Of a DNA stretch of 64,000 bases, positions 1 through 9,176 are shown one piece after another; positions within the stretch are counted from its first letter, which is position 1, and every line of letters begins with the position of its first letter. A program made the translations under genes and the position numbers. Source of the stretch: Saposhnikovia divaricata (Eukaryota > Streptophyta > Magnoliopsida > Apiales > Apiaceae); the NCBI GenBank assembly GCA_036435485.1, contig CM071598.1, positions 179,562,148 to 179,626,147 of the forward strand. The letters run 5' to 3'. The notes under the pieces are model-generated. The model searched no databases, was not told where the DNA came from, and saw only the letters and a program-made list of their open reading frames with translations.

Positions 1-1
1 T

Positions 2-3000
2 ACAGGGAAGGTTGTTCTAGTTGGTCACAGACAAAACAACATTTATGAAATCAAGCTTTTGATAGACTCTGTTGGAAAAGCTGTTTGCCTGTCTACAAGA
101 ATGTCTAATGAAGAGAGTTGGAAGTGGCACAAGAAACTCTCACATTTGAACTTGAACAACATAAATGAATTGATCAGAAAGGATCTTGTAAAAGGACTCC
201 CAAAGACCCTGTTAAATGTTGATGGCCTATGTGACTCATGTCAGAAGGCTAAACAAAGGAAGTCATCTTTCAAGAGCAAAACAGAATCTTCTATCACTGA
301 TCCTCATCATCTTCTTCATGTTGATCTATTTGGTCCAGTAAATGTTATGTCTATTGCAAGGAAGAAATATGCTTTAGTCATTGTTGATGAATACACTAGA
401 TTCACCTGGGTGTATTTTCTAGCAAAGAAGGATGAAACAGCATCAACTCTGATGGAGCATGTGAAGCTTCTGGACAAAGGATCAAGCAACAAAGTGAGAA
501 TCATCAGAAGTGATAATGGAACTGAGTTCAGAAATGCAACAATGGAAGAATTCTGCAAGGACAATGGAGTGAAACAAGAATTTTCAGCACCTGGTACACC
601 ACAACAAAATGGTGTAGTTGAGAGGAAAAATAGAACATTAATTGAAGCTGCCAGAACTATGCTTGATGAAGCAAAATTGCCAACTTATTTCTGGGCAGAA
701 GCTGTTCAAACTGCTTGTTTTACTCAAAATGCAACACTGATCAATAAGCATGGAAAGACACCATATGAGATGGTGAAGAAAAAGAAGCCTAACCTGAAAT
801 ACTTTCATATTTTCGGGTGCAAATGTTTCGTTTTGAAGACTCATCCAGAACAGTTGACCAAGTTTGAGTTAAAGGCAGATGAAGGAATTTTTGTTGGCTA
901 TCCACTATCAACAAAGGCATTCAGAGTTTACAATCTGAGAACTAAAGTGATCATGGAATCAATACATGTTTCTTTTGATGATAAGAAGATAACTGGACTT
1001 GAAGACAAAGACGAATATGATCACCTGAACTTTGAAAATGAAGTTTTAAACTCTGATGAAGGAAACTCTGATGAAACAATTCTGACAGACTCTGTTGAAA
1101 CAAACTCTGAACCTCTACTGATAAATTCTGGAGAAACTTCTCAGTCACAACAAAGAGGAGAATCAGTTGAGGGGGAGCATAATCAAGATGAAGACTCAAA
1201 CACTGATACTGAGTCAACTGAAAAATCTGGATCAAACTCTGATGCTTCAAACTCTGAAAATTCAAATTCTGACTCTGGACAGTCAAGTTCAGGGGGAGTC
1301 TCAGAAAACGAAAATAGATCACAACAGAATCAGGAGAGCATGGATCAAGGGGGAGGATCACATGCTGATAGAAGTCATTTGCCTTCTGCTAGGAAATGGA
1401 CTAAATCACATACACCTGATTTGATAATTGGTGATCCAGATGCAAAAGTAAAGACAAGAAGTGCTACTGCAAGTGAATGTCTATTTCATGCATTCTTGTC
1501 TAAAAATGAACCAAAGAAAGTGGAAGAAGCTCTTCAAGATGCAGACTGGATAACAGCAATGCAGGAAGAGTTAAATGAATTTGAAAGAAATGAAGTTTGG
1601 ACCCTTGTACCAAGACCAAAGAACAGATCTATTGTTGGTACTAAATGGGTTTTCAGAAACAAGACTGACAGTGAAGGTGTTATCACAAGGAACAAGGCTA
1701 GACTGGTAGCAAAAGGTTATTCACAGCAGGAAGGAATAGATTATGATGAAACATTTGCTCCAGTAGCAAGATTGGAGGCAATCAGAATTTTTCTAGCATA
1801 TGCCTCTCACAAGAAATTCAAAGTGTTCCAGATGGATGTGAAAAGTGCTTTTCTGAATGGAAAGCTTGAAGAAGAAGTGTTTGTTGAACAACCACCAGGA
1901 TTTGTGGACCCCAAATATCCAGATTATGTCTACAGACTAGATAAGGCACTATATGGACTTAAGCAGGCACCAAGAGCATGGTATGAGACACTTGCTCAGT
2001 TTCTTCTAGAAAGTGGATTCAACAGAGGTACAATTGACAAAACTCTGTTTTATTTCAACCAAGGAAGTGACCTCCTTTTAGTTCAAATTTATGTTGATGA
2101 CATCATCTTTGGGTCTACTAATGATAAACTCTGTAAGAAGTTTGCCAAGCTCATGCAATCCAGATATCAAATGAGCATGATGGGAGAGCTTAGTTACTTT
2201 CTAGGCCTACAGGTGAAACAAACAGAAGATGGAATTTTCATTAATCAAGAAAAATACACCAGAAATCTTCTCAAGAAATTTGGTATGCTTGACTGTTCAT
2301 CTGCATCAACTCCCATGGCAACAGCAACTAAACTGGACAAAGACACAGGAGTTTCAGTGGATATGACAAACTTCAGGGGCATGATAGGATCTCTTCTATA
2401 CTTGACAGCTAGTAGGCCTGACATCATGTATGCAACCTGTCTTTGTGCAAGGTTTCAGGCAGATCCTAGAGAGCCACATCTGACAGCTGTGAAAAGAATC
2501 TTCAAGTATCTCAAGGGCACTATATCATTAGGTCTGTGGTACCCCAGAGAATCAGATTTTAAGCTACTTGGGTATTCCGATGCTGACTTTGCAGGCTGTA
2601 AGGTAGACAGAAAGAGCACTAGTGGAAGTTGTCAATTTCTTGGTGACAGACTTGTTTCCTGGTACAGCAAGAAACAGAAATCAATCTCCACATCTACAGC
2701 TGAAGCAGAGTATATTGCAGCTGGTAGCTGTTGTGCACAGATCTTATGGATGAAGAATCAATTGCTGGATTATGGATTGAGGTACAGTAATATACCTATT
2801 TACTGTGATAACCAAAGTGCTATTGCTATGACAGGTAATCCAGTACAGCATTCAATGACCAAGCACATCAGCATAAGGTACCACTTCATCAGAGAACATG
2901 TGGAAGAAGGAAATATTGAACTACATTTTGTCTCTACAGAACAACAGCTTGCAGATATCTTCACTAAACCATTGAGTGAAGTTACATTTACAAGGCTGGT

Positions 3001-3034
3001 TAATGAACTAGGAATGATCTCTGGTTCTGACTAG
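2..3034 (+). CDS. pol: Sirevirus copia Pol polyprotein: integrase, reverse transcriptase, RNase H (5' partial)
   Basis: The frame is open from base 2 to the TAG at 3032-3034, about 1010 codons; gag and protease are outside the window. In order: a GAG-pre-integrase zinc-binding segment (nt ~110-290, HKKLSHL ... CDSCQKAK); the integrase core with HVDLFG (~319), IRSDNGTEF (~505) and PQQNGVVERKNR (~600), giving the DDE triad; a Ser/Asp/Glu-rich linker with repeated NSDE-type peptides (~1030-1380); RT starting near WVFRNK (~1650) with the YVDD active site at ~2090; and RNase H with SDADFAGCKVDRKSTSG (~2577) and STAEAEY (~2695). The polyprotein integrates and copies the element in a cytoplasmic particle and the nucleus. 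No frameshift or stop is seen, so this part looks potentially functional. Confidence 0.93.
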   Translation, partial: TGKVVLVGHRQNNIYEIKLLIDSVGKAVCLSTRMSNEESWKWHKKLSHLNLNNINELIRKDLVKGLPKTLLNVDGLCDSCQKAKQRKSSFKSKTESSITDPHHLLHVDLFGPVNVMSIARKKYALVIVDEYTRFTWVYFLAKKDETASTLMEHVKLLDKGSSNKVRIIRSDNGTEFRNATMEEFCKDNGVKQEFSAPGTPQQNGVVERKNRTLIEAARTMLDEAKLPTYFWAEAVQTACFTQNATLINKHGKTPYEMVKKKKPNLKYFHIFGCKCFVLKTHPEQLTKFELKADEGIFVGYPLSTKAFRVYNLRTKVIMESIHVSFDDKKITGLEDKDEYDHLNFENEVLNSDEGNSDETILTDSVETNSEPLLINSGETSQSQQRGESVEGEHNQDEDSNTDTESTEKSGSNSDASNSENSNSDSGQSSSGGVSENENRSQQNQESMDQGGGSHADRSHLPSARKWTKSHTPDLIIGDPDAKVKTRSATASECLFHAFLSKNEPKKVEEALQDADWITAMQEELNEFERNEVWTLVPRPKNRSIVGTKWVFRNKTDSEGVITRNKARLVAKGYSQQEGIDYDETFAPVARLEAIRIFLAYASHKKFKVFQMDVKSAFLNGKLEEEVFVEQPPGFVDPKYPDYVYRLDKALYGLKQAPRAWYETLAQFLLESGFNRGTIDKTLFYFNQGSDLLLVQIYVDDIIFGSTNDKLCKKFAKLMQSRYQMSMMGELSYFLGLQVKQTEDGIFINQEKYTRNLLKKFGMLDCSSASTPMATATKLDKDTGVSVDMTNFRGMIGSLLYLTASRPDIMYATCLCARFQADPREPHLTAVKRIFKYLKGTISLGLWYPRESDFKLLGYSDADFAGCKVDRKSTSGSCQFLGDRLVSWYSKKQKSISTSTAEAEYIAAGSCCAQILWMKNQLLDYGLRYSNIPIYCDNQSAIAMTGNPVQHSMTKHISIRYHFIREHVEEGNIELHFVSTEQQLADIFTKPLSEVTFTRLVNELGMISGSD

Positions 3035-3296
3035 AAATGTTGGTTAGATTCAAACTTTACTTATGTGATGTATTAATCATATTTCCTGATTGGTTAAATA
3101 CTAAGTGAACTCTGTTGATTAAACTCTGTTATGCATACTCTGTTAAACTCTGTCATATTTTGTCCTCAAGAATGTATTCGAGAAGTGACTAAGTGAGTGA
3201 TTCGAGAACTGGAGTTGCCTTGATCGATAACTCTAAGTTCTCGAATAGTGTTATCTTGACACATCGAATCACTTCTCGAATAGCTCTTTTCTCTGC

Positions 3297-3435
3297 GAAT
3301 CCTTGAGATATCGAATAGTGTTATTTTGACATATCGAATCCTTGAGATATCGAATAGTGTTATTTTGACATATCGAATCCTTGAGATATCGAATAGTGTT
3401 ATTTTGGCATATTGAGTCTTTGAGATATCGAATGT
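3297..3435 (+). repeat. 39-bp tandem repeat array
   Basis: Units begin at 3297, 3336, 3375 and 3414 and carry GAATCCTTGAGATATCGAAT followed by AGTGTTATTTTGACATATC; the last is degenerate. A less regular relative precedes it at 3240-3296. The whole block (~3150-3435) is missing at the matching place in copy 2 (~47810-47825). Confidence 0.85.
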
Positions 3436-3984
3436 ACATATGTCATACACTGTTAATAAGTTTGATAAACTCTGTGAACTTTGAGTTGATTTTTGTCTGA
3501 ATGAAAACACCAATGAAGAAATATGTATGAAGCATGATTCTCAGCAATTAATCATGAATCTTTCTGAGTTATTGAGATCTAATCTTAGATTGTGCAGAAA
3601 GTTAACACAGCATGATACTGGCTCATATTTATAGCATCTCTTAGTTTATTCTGTCCTAAACTCTGAGTCTATAAATACTGTGTGCATTACCTTTCATGAA
3701 GAACTACTGATGTTGATGAACTCTAAACTCTGTTAGTTATACTCTGATAAAATAAAATGTTTACTGCAATACCCCAAAGAAAGTGTATATAGGTTGTTAT
3801 ACTCCTTTGAGATTATGTTGGATACTAGGATGACCCAGGAACCTATTGGTATAAAATATGTGCTAAAATTCTCTGATTTTTGGTGACTAGTTAAATACTG
3901 GGATGACCCAGGAACTTATCAAAATGATAAGGGCTAAAATTTTTGAATTTTTGGTGACTGGTTCCAACCTCTGATTACTGGAAT

Positions 3985-4037
3985 AAAAAAAAAATAAAAA
4001 AAAAAAATAAAATAAAAAAAAATAAAAAAAAAAAAAT
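3985..4037 (+). repeat. A-rich low-complexity tract
   Basis: Runs of A broken by single T residues. The matching site in copy 2 holds a (TA)n run (47193-47222) followed by T-rich sequence, so this is a fast-evolving simple-sequence site in the family. Confidence 0.85.
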
Positions 4038-4727
4038 GAAAAAATGTGTATATAAAGAGGGTATAAAATAAAAATTACTGTATAAAGTTCGAATACTTCA
4101 GAGTTTAGCTTTCATCACACAGTCAGTGTTTACTATGACAGTTTGTGCATCCAGTGTTTATTGATTTACTTTATGGATTTTATGAAAAATTAGATGCTCT
4201 AAAGATTGACTTAGTAAACTCTGCTTCACACACACACATATTCACAACTGTGCGATTTATGAAAGGGTTTCGATGATAAAGTTGGAGAATTGACAAACGC
4301 TGTTGATTCGTGATTTGTACTCTAAGGTAAATTTTCACTTGGACAATTTGAAAGTCTTGGAGTAAGTAGGGTTTTTGACAACTGTTTCAGTGGATAGTTG
4401 ATGAATGTGTTCTTTATATGATTACTTTAATTAGTTTTCATATTCTTTTCTTGATGCATTTTCTTGAAGAACAGTTCATATCACTCAAATAACAGTTGCA
4501 GAAAACAATGAATATGATTAGAAAAGCAAAATTTTCATTGATAATAAGAAAGAGATTACAAGCAAATATTACATATTTTTGTTCTCTCTATCTGCTAATC
4601 TATTCAACAGGAAAGTAAAAGGTCCGTCCACACCACTCCATTGTTAGCAAAAACTCCCAGATCCCATCTTTGCCACTTTATTTGGGTGGAAGTTGAAGGG
4701 ATAAGGTTATTTTTGCTGACATATTCA

Positions 4728-4985
4728 TTAACAATGGTTGGTGGTGGTGGATGAGGATGCCTTCGAGGAGAGCCATGCCAATGTTGCTTGGAGGGCAGCA
4801 TCGATGTCGATCACCCTTGCAGGTTTCTCTCTCTCGAGCTCTTCCAGACCAGCATCCATTTGCAGCCACAGCGTCTCAAGCTGCCTTTCCCACTCAAACG
4901 CTTCAAACTCTTCACGAGTATAGCTGAAGATGTCTCTATTTTCGACAAGATGAAGGTTTTTCTCTTTGATGGTAAGGTTAGCCAT
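4728..4985 (-). CDS. Antisense 85-aa ORF carried by the Sirevirus element (copy 1)
   Basis: An 85-codon ORF opposite to pol, beginning MANLTIKEKNLHLVENRDIF and ending at TAA. The ATG context is AAACAATGGC, close to the plant optimum. The product is acidic and probably helical in its middle, with no signal peptide or membrane segment; I do not recognise a family. A TATA-like TATTTAAG lies ~100 bp upstream at 5083-5090. The copy at 46260-46517 has the same length and differs at 10 nucleotides, 8 silent (codons for A, E, K, E, R, T, E, L) and 2 replacing (A to V, T to N), a pattern expected of a constrained protein. It is divergently oriented from the sense ORF starting at 5519. Function unknown; candidates include a host-defence or assembly modulator, but that is speculation. 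Confidence 0.7.
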   Translation of the reverse strand: MANLTIKEKNLHLVENRDIFSYTREEFEAFEWERQLETLWLQMDAGLEELEREKPARVIDIDAALQATLAWLSSKASSSTTTNHC

Positions 4986-5082
4986 TGTTTTTCAAGAGTA
5001 TTTGGTTTGAAAGGTTTGTGATTTTACAGGGGAGACTGAAAGGTTAAAGGTTTAATGAAATAATCTGATCAAGTCTCTAGGC

Positions 5083-5090
5083 CTTAAATA
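5083..5090 (-). promoter_or_regulatory. TATA-like box of the antisense ORF
   Basis: TATTTAAG on the minus strand, about 100 bp before the ATG at 4985 and followed by a CT-containing leader. The same octamer lies at the same distance before the copy-2 ORF (46155-46162). Its role is inferred from position and conservation. Confidence 0.5.
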
Positions 5091-5411
5091 GAGATGGGTA
5101 AGAACGAAGTCCTTAATCGCTTCGTATTCTGGTTATTAAAGGCAACAGGTAAACGTTTCAAATTCTGATTTTACTTGGGTCCAGATATTTTTAAAAGAGT
5201 ATTATTTGATTTTTGTTAAAATCAAATATTTTAATGTTTTAATTTTAATATACTCTTTTTAAAAATAGGCGAACATGACCCACTCGTCTTTAATGTGTCC
5301 CACTTACCTATTATCGTGTCCCACTACACATTAATCAAGGAACTGTTTGAGTGTTTGTTACATAAGAGATTGAGTTTTTATTAATTTAATCACTTTTGTG
5401 TCCAAACAAGT

Positions 5412-5433
5412 GTGCTTTATTCTTACTCTCACA
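5412..5433 (+). promoter_or_regulatory. Possible 3' splice site before the downstream ORF
   Basis: A pyrimidine-rich tract ending TTCTTACTCTCACAG lies ~90 bp upstream of the ATG at 5519; copy 2 keeps an acceptor-like TTACATCTCACAG at the matching site. It could allow a spliced subgenomic mRNA for this ORF. This is inferred from sequence only. Confidence 0.35.
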
Positions 5434-5518
5434 GTTTTCTTATTTTTCTCTTGGGCACTCACGCAAACACCTTTTCTACATTCATATCGTTTGGAAATTC
5501 TTGGGAATTCTTAACTCA

Positions 5519-8500
5519 ATGGCATCTAAAGCATTCACTGCTCTTGGCTTACGGTTTGTTCCTAATAACTATGAAGCTCCACTCTATCATGAACGCGTTC
5601 CAGAATCGTTTCATCTCATGCAGAACTTTTTGAGGGATTCAGAGATTGGACAAGCTCTGACTGGACCTGCTATTCTTTCTGCGTCTCAAATTGCTTCATT
5701 CTGGCAGAACTCAGTTTATGTGGATGGAGGAGAAAGTGGAACTCCTACCATTATCTTCACCTATGACGATCAAGACCATGTGATTACTCCACAGACTGTA
5801 CGAGATACGATGGGTTTTGACACACATACATCTTATGCTCTGGTTAATGAAAGTTATCTGAGAGATATGCTACAAGAGATAGGTTACATGGAATCTCTTG
5901 ACAAGCTCGGCAGTATAAAAAGACCAAATCTTAGAAAAGAATGGAATTTCTTCTTTGATTGCATAACAAGAACATTCCAGAAGAAAGTCACAAACTGGGA
6001 TGCCATTCCAATGGATAGTCTCCATATCGGGTATTCTTTGCTCTATGGTATTAATTTTGATTTTGGTCGATATGTTTTGATGAATTTAGGTGATAAATTG
6101 TCAGAGACTACCACTGTTTATTATGCTCGTTTCTGTCAAATGTTGTTCAATGCATGTGTACCTGGTCTTGACATTGATGAAACTGATACAGTTGATCCTT
6201 TTAGAGTCAATAAGCGCATATTCTCTGATATGACTAACAAGGATGTTGGTAAAGAAAATCTTCCTGAGTTTATCATGCCTCTTGCTCTACGAAATTTTCT
6301 AAATCAACCACAAGAACCACAACAAGACCAACAGGAACCACAACACGATGCACCACAACAAGATGAACCTGAACAAGAACCACAACAACCTGAACCACAC
6401 CTTGAACCTCAACTAGAACCAAACACTGACTCACCTGCAAAGCAACCTTCACCCACTTCAAACACAAACTCTGATTCGTCACAATCTCCACCAGCATCAC
6501 AGTCTAAAATGCAAAGAGCTAAGAAGGCAGTTACTAAACTACGTGCAAGTCTAAAGCAGGAAGTAGAGACACAAAGAAAATCAAAACGGAAATCTCCTGA
6601 AGCTGTTTACACTAGAAGGGGGAAAAGAATGAAAGCTCGGGCAAACATATCTAAGTCACTCTCAGTGGTAGAACGAACTCCACCAACTAGCGAAGAGGAT
6701 TCAGATAATGTACCTCTAGCAAAACGAAGAAAAGTGTTATTCTCTGATTCTGTGGATGACGATATTGAAGCTCCAGAGGTTGTTTCACAGCAAACACCTT
6801 CTGTTGAGATTGAGACAGATGCAATACCTGCAGAGGATGTAGTACCTGCAGAGGATGTAATGCCTGCAGAGGATAAAATGCCTGCGGAAGAGGATGCAAG
6901 AGATGGTGTTTCTCCAATAAATGATGTTCCTGATTCATTTATGCCATTTTCTGATCCTATCTCTAATGTTGGTGTAGTTGATCAACTTACATCTGTACCT
7001 TCTGAAGTTGTGGCATCTCATACTGAGATAATATCTGATGCTCACCACACTGTTGAAGAAGGTGAAGAAATTGATCAGGCAACCAAAGTAACTTCTCAGT
7101 CAATGCCTGTTGCTGAGCCTGAGCAACATGAAGAAAATCCTCAAAAGCCTACAGAAGATATTGCTAAATCTATGGTTGAAGATGAACCAGTTAAAGCTAC
7201 AAGTGTTGAAGCTGAAGGTGACAGTAGTGCAAACTCTGATACTTCTCTGAGTGCACCAGTACAAACTGATGATAAACATACACCTTTTTCTCAACCTTGT
7301 TCTTCTCATGAAGTTGAAAGAGCACAATTTGCCAAGAATGCTGCTGAATGGTACAAAGAAGATTGTATTTTTCCATCAAGCAGAGCAGCTACGTTTGTTA
7401 AGCAAAGTGCTGATACTATCTCTAATCCAGAGATTCTTTCTTGCTTGAAAGCAACTATAGTTCAAGTTAAAACTCTGGATAGACGATTTGATGATACTAA
7501 TTTGACAATCACTTCTTTGAGAAATGAGGTTGTAGCTAGAGAGATGAAGATGGAAACACATTTCAAACTAGTGACTACGAAATTCTCTAAAGCTCAAGAC
7601 AATATTCTTGCCAGATTGAGTAAAGTTGAAGAGAATCAGTCTGATTTATCTGCTAAAATTGATTCTATTGCTACCTCTCTGGAGTTAATTACTTCTATCC
7701 TTATGCCTGATGATGTCAAAAAGGGGGAGAGAGTTGTTAGAAGGGATAGTTCTGGAGATGGAGGGGCAGGTAACAAAGACAAAGGAGAGAAAAAGGCTGA
7801 GGAGGTTCAAACTCTGAGAACTAGTAAGTCATCCAAATCACAGTCTGTTGGAAGAAATACTGATACTCAAGGAACTTCAAGGACCAAGAGTTTACTGTTA
7901 TCTTCAAATCCACAAACTGATGAAGAGTTGGCTGCTAAGTTATTCATTGAAGAGAATGAGGAAGGAGTAACGATTGAAGACATTGAAGCTGAGGAAAAGA
8001 GTTTACATGAAGAACATCTTAAAGCTTTAAAGTCTGACAAAGTACAAAAAGAAAAAGCTCCTAGGCTTGTTCTTAAAGGCGTTGTAATCAAGGAAAATGT
8101 TGATGCTGATCAAAGATCACATTTATCTAAGAAATCAACAGAAGCTGAAGCTAAACACAAGCTGAAAGGTATTGTTATGGAAGGAGAAGATTCAAAGAAG
8201 AAAGATACAACCTCTGTTGCTACACAAGTTGTGTTTAAACCTCTATCTTCTCAGTTGAAATCTGTTTTTGGCAAAGGAACAATTTCTGATCCAAATGAGT
8301 TATCTGGAGTCTCAATGAATATTTCTGATGGAAGAGCTTTATCTGGTAAGATTGGAAATAATAAAGCTGGATTAGGATCACATAGAGACAGGAGGCAATA
8401 TACTGGTCCTAGAGATCCTTCTTCACTGGCTGTTCCAGGTCGTGGTGTACCTCAAGAGAGTCTGGATAGACTGGAATCAGTGCAGTTGGTTTATCAGAAG

Positions 8501-9031
8501 AGTTTAGATAAAGATTTTCTTCTTTACTTCATGGCTGATGGGACAGTATTCAAAGTTGGTGAGAATGATATCATCTTGAAATATTGGGAAGAACTAGAGT
8601 ATGTTCTATATCTTCTCAAGGTGAATAGTCGAAGGACTCAATCTGTTGCTCATGTACTAAGACAGAAGATGATTCAGAATCTGGCTATTAGAGGACAGAA
8701 ATACAATAGCAGATACATTCCTAAGTACAGGGATTATCAAGGCAATCTCATTGAAATGAAGAAAGGTACTGCAAAATTAAAAACTGATTTGGGAATCACA
8801 GTACTTGAATTCAATACTCAGGCAGAAAAAGACAGATTTATCAGACTGGGTAATGAAATGAGAAGAAACAAGATTTATGATCTTAGGGCTGCTATTTACC
8901 AAACAGATGAAAGTGATCCTCAACTCAGAGAAATCAAAGAAGCAATGAAGACTGAACTTGAAAATGCAGAAAGAAGATTGCTGATTGATTATCTCAGAAC
9001 CATGCCAGATCTTGAAATGATTAGAGATTAA
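5519..9031 (+). CDS. Large ORF downstream of Sirevirus pol (position of the env-like gene)
   Basis: A 1170-aa product starting at the ATG at 5519 (AACTCAATGGCATC); the frame is open a further 41 codons upstream but without ATG, and copy 2 has the same ATG. Residues 1-265 form a globular-looking region (FWQNSVYVDGG, RKEWNFFFDCITRTFQKKV). Then come a Gln/Pro/Glu-rich stretch (~265-320), a basic, NLS-like patch (~355-375, including RKSKRKS and RRGKRMKAR), four PAED repeats (~435-458), a predicted coiled coil (~650-725) and a conserved charged C-terminal domain (~980-1170). Similar ORFs follow pol in other plant Sirevirus-like elements, as I recall from Asteraceae. No signal peptide or obvious transmembrane helix is seen, so env-like describes position only. 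A nuclear or particle-associated role is possible; function is unknown. Confidence 0.85.
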   Translation: MASKAFTALGLRFVPNNYEAPLYHERVPESFHLMQNFLRDSEIGQALTGPAILSASQIASFWQNSVYVDGGESGTPTIIFTYDDQDHVITPQTVRDTMGFDTHTSYALVNESYLRDMLQEIGYMESLDKLGSIKRPNLRKEWNFFFDCITRTFQKKVTNWDAIPMDSLHIGYSLLYGINFDFGRYVLMNLGDKLSETTTVYYARFCQMLFNACVPGLDIDETDTVDPFRVNKRIFSDMTNKDVGKENLPEFIMPLALRNFLNQPQEPQQDQQEPQHDAPQQDEPEQEPQQPEPHLEPQLEPNTDSPAKQPSPTSNTNSDSSQSPPASQSKMQRAKKAVTKLRASLKQEVETQRKSKRKSPEAVYTRRGKRMKARANISKSLSVVERTPPTSEEDSDNVPLAKRRKVLFSDSVDDDIEAPEVVSQQTPSVEIETDAIPAEDVVPAEDVMPAEDKMPAEEDARDGVSPINDVPDSFMPFSDPISNVGVVDQLTSVPSEVVASHTEIISDAHHTVEEGEEIDQATKVTSQSMPVAEPEQHEENPQKPTEDIAKSMVEDEPVKATSVEAEGDSSANSDTSLSAPVQTDDKHTPFSQPCSSHEVERAQFAKNAAEWYKEDCIFPSSRAATFVKQSADTISNPEILSCLKATIVQVKTLDRRFDDTNLTITSLRNEVVAREMKMETHFKLVTTKFSKAQDNILARLSKVEENQSDLSAKIDSIATSLELITSILMPDDVKKGERVVRRDSSGDGGAGNKDKGEKKAEEVQTLRTSKSSKSQSVGRNTDTQGTSRTKSLLLSSNPQTDEELAAKLFIEENEEGVTIEDIEAEEKSLHEEHLKALKSDKVQKEKAPRLVLKGVVIKENVDADQRSHLSKKSTEAEAKHKLKGIVMEGEDSKKKDTTSVATQVVFKPLSSQLKSVFGKGTISDPNELSGVSMNISDGRALSGKIGNNKAGLGSHRDRRQYTGPRDPSSLAVPGRGVPQESLDRLESVQLVYQKSLDKDFLLYFMADGTVFKVGENDIILKYWEELEYVLYLLKVNSRRTQSVAHVLRQKMIQNLAIRGQKYNSRYIPKYRDYQGNLIEMKKGTAKLKTDLGITVLEFNTQAEKDRFIRLGNEMRRNKIYDLRAAIYQTDESDPQLREIKEAMKTELENAERRLLIDYLRTMPDLEMIRD

Positions 9032-9176
9032 AGTTCTGTAAGAATTTTCTTATTCTCTATAGTCTTCAAGCTTAAACTCTGAATCTGTATAAACACTGTA
9101 TTTATCATTTGTTTTGACATCATCAATTATTGTTATTAACTTGTACATTTTTGATAATGAACAAGTTGGGGGAGAT
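9032..9176 (+). other. 3' untranslated region and polypurine tract of Sirevirus copy 1
   Basis: A short non-coding stretch ending in AAGTTGGGGGAGAT (9163-9176) immediately before the LTR. It is the plus-strand primer site used in reverse transcription. The same tract lies at 42096-42109 in copy 2. Confidence 0.85.

Larger units (their letters stand above)
3035..4727 (+). other. Sirevirus spacer between pol and the antisense ORF
   Basis: This stretch has no supportable sense gene. It contains many AAACTCTG octamers, a block with 39-bp tandem repeats (3297-3435) absent from copy 2, two imperfect copies of a GGATGACCCAGGAAC-type segment (~3826-3845 and ~3900-3920), an A-rich tract (3985-4037) and the likely 3' end of the antisense transcript (~4540-4727). 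Confidence 0.7.

Noticed and set aside
4788..5021. Sense-strand ORF overlapping the antisense gene (also 4738-4923, and 46224-46507 in copy 2)
   Set aside because: Shadow frames of the 85-aa ORF; the silent-change pattern fits the antisense frame.
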